The notes beneath the pieces are model-generated. The model was not told where the DNA came from. It made no database searches and saw only the letters and a list, made by a program, of their open reading frames with translations. Of a stretch of 54,045 nt of DNA, positions 16,763 to 25,676 are shown piece after piece (position 1 is the stretch's first letter; each line of letters begins with the position of its first letter). Both the position numbers and the translations under genes were made by a program. This stretch comes from Desulfuromonas sp. (GTDB lineage Bacteria; Desulfobacterota; Desulfuromonadia; Desulfuromonadales; BM501): positions 152,173 through 206,217 of the forward strand of contig NZ_PKUB01000048.1 in NCBI RefSeq assembly GCF_002868845.1. The letters run 5' to 3'.

Positions 16763-18037
16763 TCAAGCGCCATCTTGAGGCTCCTCGAACGCATCCGTCA
16801 GCATCTCCAGCAAATCCTCGCCCTCGGCATCCCCCTTCAGTACCCGCTCCCGGATCGCCATGGCGAGTTTCGCCAGCTCCGGCTCGCTCCCCTGGTATGC
16901 GCTGCCGGTGCCGATCAGCTCTTCGAGTACTTCGCGCTCGATCTCGGCCAGGCTGCGGTGGGCCGCTCCCTCTCCCTCTGCCGCCCCGGCGGCCAGGGAA
17001 AGCTGGTTGCGGATCTCCACGTGCAGGGGGGAGGCGATTTCCTCCAAGGCCGCGAGGATCTGGCCCCTTCCGAGTTCGAAGGGGTGAAATCCGACTTTGC
17101 CGTAGAGTTTCACCTGGAGCAGGGGGCGGGTTTCCTCTCCCGGGACGCCCAGGGCAGCGGCGGCCTCGCCGGCGAATCGGTCGATGGCTACGGAGGCGTG
17201 GGCGGCCCCTCCAAGGTCGATGGCGAGGCTGAGCATGGGGCGAGGCGCGGTGGGGCGGAATTCGTGGTTAAAAGTGCTGCCGTCCACGGTGACCAGGTAG
17301 TAGCCCTTGTCGTAGGTCTCTTCCCCGAAGTTGACGCATTCGGGGGCGCCGGGGTTGAAAGCGTAGGGTCGGCCGCCGTCGGTTTCGATCACGTACGGCT
17401 TGTGGCCGTGGCCCAGGGCGACGTAGCCGAAGGTATCGGCGAGGGGTGCGGCCTCCTGCGGTTGCATCTTGCCGATTTCTACCGGGGTGTAGCTCCAGAC
17501 CCCGACGTGGAACAGGAGGATGTTGTCTTCGGTGGCGACCGCTTCGCAGATGCGCGGAACCTGGGATCCGGCGTGGGCGCCGATGTAGCCGAGGCCGTAG
17601 ATGTTGAGGCCGCCGATCTCCACGTGTCCGCCGGCCCCTTCCTCGGAGTCGAAGGGGGCGAAGCGGTAGCCGCCCTCATCGGTCCGTTCGGGGCGCAGCA
17701 GGCGGATGTAGCCCATCTGGGAGAGGGCCTCCATCCAGGAAATGTTGTCGCGGCGGTGGATCCAGTCGTGGTTCCCTTCGATGGCGATGCAGGGGATGCC
17801 CGCCGTCTTCAGGGGCTGGAGGACCTCGATGGTGCGGGCGAAGGTGCGGGGCAGGATCTGCCCGGTGTGGAAGAGGTCTCCGGCGATGAGGACGAAATCG
17901 ACCTCTTCCCGGACCGCGTCGGCGACGATGCCGGAGAGGCAGGCGAAAAAGTCCTCGAAGCGCTCCTTTTCGCCGGGCGAGCCCCGGTAGGTCTTGCCAA
18001 GGTGAATGTCGGCGGTATGGATGAAGCGGATCGGCAT
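16763..18037 (-). CDS. SbcD/Mre11-like DNA repair exonuclease subunit
   Basis: This 424-residue calcineurin-like nuclease shows the five metal motifs in order: TADIHLGK, IAGDLFHTG, EGNHDW, LLFHVG and ALGHGHKP. This matches SbcD/Mre11 proteins that process DNA ends together with an SMC-like SbcC/Rad50 ATPase. A C-terminal acidic and helical segment of about 150 residues follows. No sbcC-like gene is adjacent, so its partner, if any, is elsewhere. It could also be a stand-alone repair phosphoesterase. Confidence 0.85.
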   Translation of the reverse strand: MPIRFIHTADIHLGKTYRGSPGEKERFEDFFACLSGIVADAVREEVDFVLIAGDLFHTGQILPRTFARTIEVLQPLKTAGIPCIAIEGNHDWIHRRDNISWMEALSQMGYIRLLRPERTDEGGYRFAPFDSEEGAGGHVEIGGLNIYGLGYIGAHAGSQVPRICEAVATEDNILLFHVGVWSYTPVEIGKMQPQEAAPLADTFGYVALGHGHKPYVIETDGGRPYAFNPGAPECVNFGEETYDKGYYLVTVDGSTFNHEFRPTAPRPMLSLAIDLGGAAHASVAIDRFAGEAAAALGVPGEETRPLLQVKLYGKVGFHPFELGRGQILAALEEIASPLHVEIRNQLSLAAGAAEGEGAAHRSLAEIEREVLEELIGTGSAYQGSEPELAKLAMAIRERVLKGDAEGEDLLEMLTDAFEEPQDGA

Positions 18038-18194
18038 GGCGGCGACTCTCGGTATTGTTGACGGGACGCCTCAAGATATCAGGCCCGGCGGCGCCCTGCA
18101 AACCAAAAAACCCGGAACCCCTGTCTTGCGCAAAGACGTCAAGGACGGCCAAGAATACCGATCTTCCCCCGCCGCGAAGGGTGAGGAATTGCCA

Positions 18195-18265
18195 CCTTCT
18201 CCCTCAGGGAGAAGGGTCAATCGGAAGGAACAGCGATTTCCTTTGCGGCTTTGCGGCTTTGCGGC
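18195..18265. repeat. Small hairpin plus 8-bp tandem repeats
   Basis: CCTTCTCCC-TCA-GGGAGAAGG (18195-18215) is a perfect 9-bp hairpin. It is followed by three exact tandem copies of TTTGCGGC (18242-18265). The pair occupies the 292-bp gap between two minus-strand metallophosphoesterase genes. I see no gene there. Confidence 0.6.
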
Positions 18266-18329
18266 TTGAGTGAGCGCATGCGAACGGGCGTGAGGCCGGT
18301 TTTGACCTTGTCCTCGGGTTTTTTCCCCA

Positions 18330-19277
18330 TTAGGGACTTCGCCGCAGGCGGTGGAGGGTGATCTCCGGAGGGCAGAAGTAGCGCACCGGGAAGGTCGATG
18401 TGCCGGTCCCCCGGGAGGTGTAGCCGCACATCCCGCCGTAGTGCCAGCGGCCGCTGAGGTAGCGGCGCGGGGCGGAGCAGTTGGTGAGGATGGGGATGCG
18501 GCCGGGCAGGCAGATCTGCCCGCCGTGGGTGTGTCCGCACAGGTAGAGTCTTGTTCCGAAGGCCGCCGCCTCGGGGATGACTTCGGGGGAATGGGCGAGG
18601 AGGATTTTGAATTCGCCGGGGGGCAGTCCGGAGAAGGCCCGGGAGAAGTCGTGGGTTCCGTAAAAGTGGGGGTCGTCGAGCCCGACCAGGCGGAGGGAGT
18701 CGGGGCCCCGGCGCACTTCGAGCGCCTCGTTGAGAAGGATGCTGATGCCGAGCCGCTCGAAGCCTGGGACCTTTTCGATAAAGTCGTGGTTGCCGAGCAC
18801 ACCGACGATCCCATCCCGGCGGGTCAGGGCGTCGGCCAGGGGGGGCATGCGCCTGAGGGTCTCGCCGTAGTCGTGAACGGTGAGGAAGCGGAAGTCGCCG
18901 GTCAGGACGGCCAGGTCGAAGTCGAGGGGGCGCACGATTTCGGCGAGACGCTCTCCCTCGTCCACCATGCCGTCGATGTGCAGGTCGGACAGGTGCAGGA
19001 TCGTGAAGCCGTCGAAGGCCCGGGGCAGGTCGGGGAAGGAGAAGGTCTCCTCCTCCACCCGGAAATCGAGGGTGTTGCGGATCCCGCGCCGCAACAGTCC
19101 CAGGGCCTTGAGGCCGGTCCGCAGGACCTTGGGGGTCAGGCGCAGGTTCTCCCAGTGGTAGCGCCCCCGCCCTTCTCCGAAGAGGGTGCCGGACATGTTG
19201 ACCTGCTGGCGCAGGCGCCTGGAGAGGTGCGCTTTGCCCATGCGGTGTTCGAGACGAAGCAGGTCCTCTTGTTCCAT
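18330..19277 (-). CDS. Metallophosphoesterase, YkuE-like
   Basis: This 315-residue calcineurin-like phosphoesterase has the metal-binding series LHLSDLHIDG, LTGDFRF, GVLGNHDF, LLAHSPE and LCGHTHGGQICLPG, the last typical of the YkuE branch acting on lipid or nucleotide phosphates. A charged N-terminus of about 75 residues precedes the domain and lacks an obvious membrane helix. It sits between the SbcD-like gene and a HerA-like ATPase, all on the minus strand. Substrate unknown. Ends in TAA. Confidence 0.85.
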   Translation of the reverse strand: MEQEDLLRLEHRMGKAHLSRRLRQQVNMSGTLFGEGRGRYHWENLRLTPKVLRTGLKALGLLRRGIRNTLDFRVEEETFSFPDLPRAFDGFTILHLSDLHIDGMVDEGERLAEIVRPLDFDLAVLTGDFRFLTVHDYGETLRRMPPLADALTRRDGIVGVLGNHDFIEKVPGFERLGISILLNEALEVRRGPDSLRLVGLDDPHFYGTHDFSRAFSGLPPGEFKILLAHSPEVIPEAAAFGTRLYLCGHTHGGQICLPGRIPILTNCSAPRRYLSGRWHYGGMCGYTSRGTGTSTFPVRYFCPPEITLHRLRRSP

Positions 19278-19318
19278 GACGTCCCTGGCGGGTGGTCGCC
19301 CCCGCGGCCCTGGCGGCT

Positions 19319-20773
19319 TTAGCGGCCTCGGAACAGGGAGCCGAGCAGGCCGCGAACGATCTGGCGCCCGATCTGGCTGCCGATGCTGCGCATTACGCTC
19401 TTGGTCACCGATTCTCCGTAGCCCTGGCGGCCCCGGGCCGGCTTGGCGGCCTTTTTCTCCGGCTTCGCCTTCTCGGCGGCTGCGGCCGCCTGCTCGGCCC
19501 GGGCGGAGAGCTTTTCGTAGGCCGATTCCCTGTCCACCGCCTTGTCGTACCGGCCCCCCACCGGGCTGCGGCCGAGGACCGCGCGGCGTTCCTCCGGGGT
19601 GGCCGGCCCCATGCGCGAGGCCGGCGGGCGGATCAGGGCCCGCTGCACGACGCCGGGGCGGCCCTTCTCGTCGAGAAGGGAGACCAGGGCCTCGCCGACG
19701 CCCAGCTCGAGGATCGCGGTCTCGGTCTCCAGGTTGGGGTTGGCGCGCATGGTCTGGGCGACGGCCCGCACCGCCTTCTGCTCGCGGGGGGTGTAGGCGC
19801 GCAGTGCGTGCTGGATGCGGTTGCCGAGCTGGCCGAGGATTTTGTCCGGAATGTCGAGCGGGTTCTGGGTGACGAAGTAGATTCCCACCCCCTTGGAGCG
19901 GATCAGGCGCACCACCTGCTCGATCTTGTCCACTAGGGCCTCCGGGGCGTCGTCGAAGAGGAGGTGGGCCTCGTCGAAGAAGAGGACCAGTTTCGGCTTG
20001 TCCGGGTCGCCGACCTCGGGCAATTCCTCGAACAGTTCGGACAGGAGCCAGAGCAGGGCCGTGGCGTAGAGGCGCGGGCTCTGCATGAGCCGGTCGGCGG
20101 CGAGGACGCTGACCGCCCCCTGGCCGGAGAAGTCGCAGCGCATCAGGTCGGCCAGCTCCAGGGCCGGTTCTCCGAAGAACTGCTCGGCGCCCTGCTGCTC
20201 CAGGACGAGAAGGCGGCGCAGGATGGCCCCGACCGAGGCGGCGCTGACGTTGCCGTACTGGAGGGTGAGCTCCTTGGCGTTCTCGCCCACGTGGGAGAGG
20301 ATGGCCCGCAGGTCCTTGAGGTCGAGCAGCAGCAGCCCCTGCTCGTCGGAGATGCGGAAGGCGATGTTGAGCACCCCCTCCTGGGCCTCGTTGAGCTCCA
20401 GCAGGTTGGACAGCAGCAGCGGCCCCATGTCGGAGATGGTGGTGCGTACCGGGTGGCCCTGCTCGCCGAAGAGGTCCCAGAAGAGGGTCGGGGTCGCCGC
20501 CGGCGCGAAGCCCTCCAGCCCGATCTTCTCAGCCCTCTCGATCAGCTTCGGCTTCGCTTCGCCTGGGTGGCTCAGGCCCGAGAGGTCTCCCTTTGCGTCG
20601 GCGAGGAAGACCGGCACCCCGGCCCGGGAGAGGCCCTCTGCGAGGATCTGCAGGGTCACCGTCTTGCCGGTGCCGGTAGTTCCGGCGATCAGTCCGTGGC
20701 GGTTGGCACGGGAGAGGAGCAGCTGAAGGGGGGTCTCTCCCCGGCCGATGAAAATGCCCGCGGTTTCGTTCAT
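19319..20773 (-). CDS. HerA-like (DUF853) ATPase
   Basis: This 484-residue FtsK/HerA-family P-loop ATPase has Walker [10 protein letters not shown], Walker [15 protein letters not shown], a late sensor segment [18 protein letters not shown], and a C-terminal Ala/Lys-rich linker ending in a basic tail ([21 protein letters not shown]). Members are predicted DNA-translocating ATPases of unknown role. The ATG at 20773 is preferred to the upstream TTG because GGAGGG lies 7 bp before it. Ends in TAA. Confidence 0.88.
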   Translation of the reverse strand: MNETAGIFIGRGETPLQLLLSRANRHGLIAGTTGTGKTVTLQILAEGLSRAGVPVFLADAKGDLSGLSHPGEAKPKLIERAEKIGLEGFAPAATPTLFWDLFGEQGHPVRTTISDMGPLLLSNLLELNEAQEGVLNIAFRISDEQGLLLLDLKDLRAILSHVGENAKELTLQYGNVSAASVGAILRRLLVLEQQGAEQFFGEPALELADLMRCDFSGQGAVSVLAADRLMQSPRLYATALLWLLSELFEELPEVGDPDKPKLVLFFDEAHLLFDDAPEALVDKIEQVVRLIRSKGVGIYFVTQNPLDIPDKILGQLGNRIQHALRAYTPREQKAVRAVAQTMRANPNLETETAILELGVGEALVSLLDEKGRPGVVQRALIRPPASRMGPATPEERRAVLGRSPVGGRYDKAVDRESAYEKLSARAEQAAAAAEKAKPEKKAAKPARGRQGYGESVTKSVMRSIGSQIGRQIVRGLLGSLFRGR

Positions 20774-20946
20774 GGTCAAACCCTCCGGGAGAGTGCAAAA
20801 GTGGCGGTCAGCGCTTATCGTGGCGTAAACGATTGAAACCCATGGGGGAAATGTACCAGAGGGAACGACAAAGTAAACCGCGGAGGGGGCAGGACAGGGG
20901 GGCGTTCTTCTGCTATCATGGCCCCACGGCGCACAAGGAGGAAGCG

Positions 20947-21747
20947 ATGCCCCGCCCCTGCCACCTGGAAAAGTTCACCAGTTACGAGCGCTCCGTTCCC
21001 CGCGCCCTGAAGGGGGCCGGGGCCGCGAAGGTGCTGGCCGGCCAGCGGCGCATCCTCATCAAGCCCAACCTGGTCAACGCCTCGCCGCCGCCCGTGACCC
21101 TGCCGGTAGAGGCTGTCGAGGCCCTGGTGGGGGCGATCAGGGGTTGCTCCGACGCCGAGATCGTGGTCGCCGAGGGGGCCGGGGACCTGCACCTGGAGAC
21201 CCCGGCGATTTTTCGCATCCTCGGCTATGACCGGCTCGCCGCGGCCTACGGCCTGGAACTTGTCGATCTCAACGAGGCGCCCCTCAAAGAGCTGAAGGAC
21301 CCTTCCTGCACAGTCTACCCCTCCATGTTCCTGCCCGAAATTCTCCTCGAGAGCTACGTCATTTCCTTTGCGGTGCTCAAGGCCCATTCCCTGGCCGATG
21401 TGACTCTTTCCATGAAGAACATGATCGGCTGCGCCCCGCCGAGCCACTACCAGCAGGGCGGGCACTGGAAGAAGTCGGCCTTTCATTCCCGGATTCACGA
21501 GTCGATCTTCGAGCTTAACCGCTACCGCAAACCCGACCTTGCCATCATCGACGCCAGCGTCGGCTTGGCCGAGCACCACCTCGGCGTAGCGCCCTGCGAT
21601 CCGCCGGCGCGAAAGATCGTGGCCGGGTTCGACCCGGTGGCGGTGGACGCGGCCGGGGCCCGCCTTCTCGGTTCGGACTGGAGACAGGTCGGGCACATCC
21701 GCCTCGCCGACGGGGTGCTGGGGGAGGCTGAGGTCAGAGGAGGGTGA
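20947..21747 (+). CDS. DUF362 domain protein
   Basis: This 266-residue DUF362 protein includes the family motifs [41 protein letters not shown] and the late IIDASVGL...[10 protein letters not shown]. Some relatives carry iron-sulfur ferredoxin domains; this short form does not. Biochemical function unknown. The ATG follows AAGGAGG at a good distance. Its 3' end overlaps the convergent dgkA gene by 14 bp. Confidence 0.85.
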   Translation: MPRPCHLEKFTSYERSVPRALKGAGAAKVLAGQRRILIKPNLVNASPPPVTLPVEAVEALVGAIRGCSDAEIVVAEGAGDLHLETPAIFRILGYDRLAAAYGLELVDLNEAPLKELKDPSCTVYPSMFLPEILLESYVISFAVLKAHSLADVTLSMKNMIGCAPPSHYQQGGHWKKSAFHSRIHESIFELNRYRKPDLAIIDASVGLAEHHLGVAPCDPPARKIVAGFDPVAVDAAGARLLGSDWRQVGHIRLADGVLGEAEVRGG

Positions 21748-22132
21748 TGAGGGAGTAGCCCCAGGTGGCGGCGGCCCCGGCCAGGGAAAGAAGGACCGCG
21801 GCACTGCCCATGTCCTTGGCCTGCTTGGCCAGCTCGTGGTACTCGGGGGAGGCCTTGTCGACGATCGCCTCGAGGCCGCTGTTGAGCAGCTCCACGATCA
21901 TCACCCCGAGGTGGCAGAGGATCAGCAACAGCTTGAGCAGGCCGGGCAGGGGCAGGGCGAGGGCGAGGGCGGTCAGCACGACGGCCAGGACGAATTCCTG
22001 CTGGAAGGCGGATTCCTTGGTGAGGGCGTGGCGCAGCCCGCTCAGGGAGTAGAAGAGGGCCTTCCAGACGCGCTCCAGGCCACTCTTGGGTGTCGGCTTG
22101 CTCGGCATGGGCACGTTGTCACCTTTGGGCAT
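21734..22132 (-). CDS. dgkA: Diacylglycerol kinase (prokaryotic DgkA)
   Basis: This 132-residue small membrane kinase phosphorylates diacylglycerol or undecaprenol at the inner membrane. The conserved set is present: ESAFQQEF near the first helix, then ELLNSGLEAIVDKASPEYHELAKQAKD, with three hydrophobic helices. Two starts are possible: the ATG at 22132, or the ATG at 22108, which has an AAGGTGA site 11 bp upstream. It ends inside the 3' end of the convergent DUF362 gene. Confidence 0.92.
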   Translation of the reverse strand: MPKGDNVPMPSKPTPKSGLERVWKALFYSLSGLRHALTKESAFQQEFVLAVVLTALALALPLPGLLKLLLILCHLGVMIVELLNSGLEAIVDKASPEYHELAKQAKDMGSAAVLLSLAGAAATWGYSLITLL

Positions 22133-22174
22133 GAGGTTTCGCCTGGGGCGGGCAGAGGAAGGGCCAGCCGTCTT

Positions 22175-22555
22175 TCATCTTCCGCTCTTTTTTTCCAGGG
22201 CCTTGAAGATCATGTCGAGAACGGCCTTCTGCTTCGCTTCGTGCTTGTTGAGCACCGCCAGACAGCTTCCCATCGGGAAGTGCTCGTGCAGGTAGTCGGC
22301 ATCGCGGCCGGAGAGGATGATGATGCGTTTTTTGCTGAGCCCTTTGCCGGTCGCGTAGGCGAGAATTTTTTTTCCGTCCAGGCCGGGCATTTCCAGATCG
22401 ACGAGAAGCAGGGCCAGGTCGGAGGAGATCTTTCCCAGGCCGCACACCGGGTCGGCGCAGGTAAAGACCTCCAGGGCGGGGAAATGCTTCCGGACGTAGG
22501 ATTCGATGAACCTCAGGAACGCCCGGTCGTCGTCGATGATCAGGACTTTTTGCAT
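22175..22555 (-). CDS. Single-domain response regulator (CheY-like)
   Basis: This 126-residue stand-alone receiver has the acidic pair in LIIDDDRAFLRF, the phosphoacceptor Asp in LLLVDLEMPGLDG, Ser in IIILSGRD and Lys in VLNKHEAK, so phosphorylation looks intact. There is no output domain. It lies between dgkA and the GGDEF-EAL sensor gene on the same strand, and could link to that protein; the partner kinase is not visible. Confidence 0.88.
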   Translation of the reverse strand: MQKVLIIDDDRAFLRFIESYVRKHFPALEVFTCADPVCGLGKISSDLALLLVDLEMPGLDGKKILAYATGKGLSKKRIIILSGRDADYLHEHFPMGSCLAVLNKHEAKQKAVLDMIFKALEKKSGR

Positions 22556-22706
22556 GGTTTTTTTCCGGGCCGGTTCGGGATGTAACTTCGCGGCAATCCT
22601 CGGGTGGAGGGTGCCGCACCAAAGTTAACATGTATTTGCCCGGAATGACAAGGATCGTAGCCTGGTTCCCCGGCGGCGCAGGAAGACGGTTGCGCCGAAC
22701 CTTTGC

Positions 22707-25427
22707 TCAGGCCGGGGCGGCGGGCGCGGCCTGCGCCGGTCTGGCGAATTTTTTTGAGAGCCGGGCGTCGAGTTTGTCGGCGGGCATGGGGCGGGCGAAC
22801 AGGAACCCCTGCATGTGGTGGCACCCATGGGCGCGGAGGAAGTCGCGCTGCTCCGGGGTCTCCACCCCCTCGGCGATGATCTCGATGCCGAGGCTGCGGG
22901 CCATGGCGATGGTCGCCTGGACGATGGCGGCGTCTCCGGTGTCGTCGGGGATGTCGCGGACGAAGTCCTGGGCGATCTTCAGCCGGTTGATGGGGAAATG
23001 CTTCAGGTAGCTCAGGGAGGAGTGCCCGGTGCCGAAGTCGTCGATGGCGAGATGGATGCCCCGGGTGCGCAGGTCGGTGAGGGTGAGGATCGTCTCCTCG
23101 GCTTTCTCCATGATGGTGCTCTCGGTGAGCTCGAGCTCGAGGCTGGTGGGATCGACCCCGGTTTCCTCCAGGATCGTCTCCAGGGTGTCGATGAAGTCGG
23201 GCTGGACGAACTGGCGCCCGGAGATGTTGACCGCTATCTTCATGGGCGAGTAGCCGGCGTCCTGCCAGGACTTGGCCTGGGCGCAGGCGGTGCGCAGGAT
23301 CCACTCGCCAATAACGAGGATCAGACCGCTCTCCTCGGCCTGAGGAATGAACCGCCCCGGGGCGATCAGCCCTTCTTTCGGGTGGCGCCAGCGCAGCAGG
23401 GCCTCCATGCCGGTCAGCTGACGGGTTCGGAGGTCTATCTGGGGCTGGTAGTGAAGCTGAAACTCCCCACGCTCCACGGCCTGGCGCATGTCCCGCACCA
23501 GGTTGAGGCGCTCCAGGCTTTTGGAGGTCATCTGCTCGGAGAAGTACTGGTAGGTGTTTTTGCCCCGGTCCTTGGCCTGGTACATGGCGGCGTCTGCGTT
23601 CTTGAGCAGGGTGTCGGCGTCCTCGCCGTCGTCGGGGTAAAGGGCCATGCCGATGCTTCCGCTGCTGTAGAGGACCTGGTTTTCCAGTTCCACCGGGCGC
23701 GCCAGGTCGAAGAGGAGTTTGCGGGCGATGACCGAGGCGTCGAGGGGGGTCTGGATGCGGCCGATGAGGATGAACTCGTCGCCTCCGAGCCGGGCCAGGG
23801 TATCGCAGTCCCGCAGGCTCTTCTTGAGGCGCTCGGCGATGACCCGGAGGAAGCGGTCGCCGTTGGAGTGGCCGAGGGAGTCGTTGATGTCCTTGAAGCC
23901 GTCGATGTCGATGAACAGCACCGCGAATCGGCCGCCGGTGCGTCTCTCCTGGGCGAGCAGGGCCTTGAGCCGGTCGCGCAGCAGGCGGCGGTTGGGCAGT
24001 CCGGTGAGGGCGTCGAAGTAGGCCAGCTGGCGGATCTTGTGCTCGGTCTTCTGCCGGTCGGTGATGTCCCGGAAGGTGATCACCGCCCCGACGATGGCGC
24101 CGTTTTCGACTATCGGCACGGAGCTCGATTCGACGGGGAAGCTCGCGCCGTTCTTGCGCCAGAAGGTCTCCCCGGTCACCCGGTGGACCTGGCCGTCGAC
24201 CAGGGAGGCGTGGGCCGAGCACTCCTCGCGGGGGTGGGGGGAGCCGTCCCGGCGGGAGTGGTGGATGATGTCGTGGATGTTTTTGCCGACGAGCTCCTCG
24301 CTCGTCCAGCCCAGCATTTTTTCGGCGGCGGGGTTGAGGAAGGTGGCCCGGCCGTCCTTGTCCAGCCCGAAGATCCCCTCCCACACCGAGTCGAGGATCA
24401 GCTCGTTCTGGCGCTGCAGGGCGGCGAGGGCCGTTTCTGCCTTTTTGCGCTCCTCGATGTCCCCGACCAGCCGGTTGACCACCTTGGTCAGCTGCTTGGT
24501 GCGGACCCCGACGAGCTGCTCCAGGTTGTCCCGCTGCTCGCCCAGAGTCGCCGACATGGAGTTGAAGGCCTCGGACATCTCCGCCAGTTCCTGTACGAAG
24601 GGGCGGGGAATCTGTTCCCCGAGCCGGTCCGGTTCGGTTGCGATCTGGTTGGCCTTCTGGCGGATGTTCTCCAGGGGGGAGAAGATCAGCCGGCGGTTGA
24701 TGGCGAACTGGAGGGCGAAAATGCCTCCGAGGGTGGCCAGCAGCAGTGCCGACAGCTTGAAGGTGAAGAACTGGGCTTCGTTAACCGCCGTCGCCAGGGG
24801 GATGCGCACCGTGTAGGCGGAGACGATTTCCCCGGGTTCCCGGTGGAAGCTGCGCTCGGCGCCGTACTGCTGCAGCATGCCCCGGGGGGCGTCCGCCGGG
24901 TCGCCATGGCACTGCAGGCAGGCCTCCTCGAGGGTCTTGCCCTTGCGCATCACGACCAGGAAGGGTTCGCCTTCCAGGGTCCGGATCTCGGTGCGCTCGG
25001 TCAGCTCGGGGTCACGGTTCAATTCCAGGATGAACTGTCGTTCGAATTCCTGGGCCTCGCTGTCCGGGCTGCGGGCGTTGATTGTGCTCTCGCGGAAAAA
25101 GATGTTTTCCTGGGAGATGTCCCGGTAGATGGCTTCGGCGTGGCGCACGAAGTAGGAGGTGGACATCCACACCGGTTCGAAGTAGTCCTCGTCGCCGACC
25201 TGGTCGAGGATTTCGAACACCTCGGGGCGCAGGTTTTTTCGGAAATAGATCTGGGTCGCCGAGACCCGGTCCAGGATGGCGCCGGCGATGCTCTCGTAGT
25301 GGGCGATCGCCTGGCTCTTCAGGTTCAGGTAGACGATGCTGGTGATGGCCACCGCCACCACCACGACCAGGGTGACCAGGATGAGGTTGTAGGCCCGGGC
25401 GAGGTTTATGTTCCGAAGGGGTTTCAA
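22707..25427 (-). CDS. Heme-sensor (DUF3365) HAMP-PAS-GGDEF-EAL c-di-GMP protein
   Basis: This approximately 906-residue inner-membrane signalling protein starts with a transmembrane helix ([20 protein letters not shown]), followed by a periplasmic DUF3365/Tll0287-like region with CLQCHG, a c-type heme attachment motif. A second helix, a HAMP linker, a PAS domain ([12 protein letters not shown]), GGDEF with intact RLGGDEF and EAL with EALLRW follow. Both c-di-GMP synthesis and degradation motifs are kept, so net output depends on the sensor. The start is uncertain: no upstream ATG fits, and TTG at 25427, placed before the first helix, is used. Redox or gas sensing is inferred. Confidence 0.85.
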   Translation of the reverse strand: MKPLRNINLARAYNLILVTLVVVVAVAITSIVYLNLKSQAIAHYESIAGAILDRVSATQIYFRKNLRPEVFEILDQVGDEDYFEPVWMSTSYFVRHAEAIYRDISQENIFFRESTINARSPDSEAQEFERQFILELNRDPELTERTEIRTLEGEPFLVVMRKGKTLEEACLQCHGDPADAPRGMLQQYGAERSFHREPGEIVSAYTVRIPLATAVNEAQFFTFKLSALLLATLGGIFALQFAINRRLIFSPLENIRQKANQIATEPDRLGEQIPRPFVQELAEMSEAFNSMSATLGEQRDNLEQLVGVRTKQLTKVVNRLVGDIEERKKAETALAALQRQNELILDSVWEGIFGLDKDGRATFLNPAAEKMLGWTSEELVGKNIHDIIHHSRRDGSPHPREECSAHASLVDGQVHRVTGETFWRKNGASFPVESSSVPIVENGAIVGAVITFRDITDRQKTEHKIRQLAYFDALTGLPNRRLLRDRLKALLAQERRTGGRFAVLFIDIDGFKDINDSLGHSNGDRFLRVIAERLKKSLRDCDTLARLGGDEFILIGRIQTPLDASVIARKLLFDLARPVELENQVLYSSGSIGMALYPDDGEDADTLLKNADAAMYQAKDRGKNTYQYFSEQMTSKSLERLNLVRDMRQAVERGEFQLHYQPQIDLRTRQLTGMEALLRWRHPKEGLIAPGRFIPQAEESGLILVIGEWILRTACAQAKSWQDAGYSPMKIAVNISGRQFVQPDFIDTLETILEETGVDPTSLELELTESTIMEKAEETILTLTDLRTRGIHLAIDDFGTGHSSLSYLKHFPINRLKIAQDFVRDIPDDTGDAAIVQATIAMARSLGIEIIAEGVETPEQRDFLRAHGCHHMQGFLFARPMPADKLDARLSKKFARPAQAAPAAPA

Positions 25428-25484
25428 TGATGTTCCAACAGTGCGGGGACGGGGAAGGTGGAAGGGGGCATGGGTCCGCGGTCC

Positions 25485-25501
25485 TTTTTCCGGTGGAAAA
25501 A
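25485..25501. other. Hairpin in the leader of the GGDEF-EAL gene
   Basis: TTTTTCC-GGT-GGAAAAA is a perfect 7-bp inverted repeat, 60 bp upstream of the proposed start. The minus-strand RNA also has a short GC stem (CCGA/TCGG) just before a T6 run. The leader from about 25.64 to 25.43 kb could carry an attenuator, but no known riboswitch was matched. Confidence 0.3.
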
Positions 25502-25676
25502 ACCGACCGTCGGCCCCGGGAGGTTCAGAGTCGTTCAATCGGTTCTCGATGTAATCGGTGTCGCTGGCCCGGCCGTCATAGCTTTCTTTCCGGGAGGGGA
25601 TTCTCTGTCTGTTATTTATAGGGTTTCCGGGTGAAAAGGTCAACAAGAATACCCCTCACCTCTGTGCCGCGCCGGT

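Noticed and set aside
22815-25430. An 871-codon open frame on the plus strand
   Set aside because: It mirrors the GGDEF-EAL gene on the opposite strand and has no family motif.
25430-25640. A c-di-GMP riboswitch before the GGDEF-EAL gene
   Set aside because: The leader lacks the conserved GEMM core (GACGCAAAGCC-type) and the receptor loop; only short hairpins are visible.
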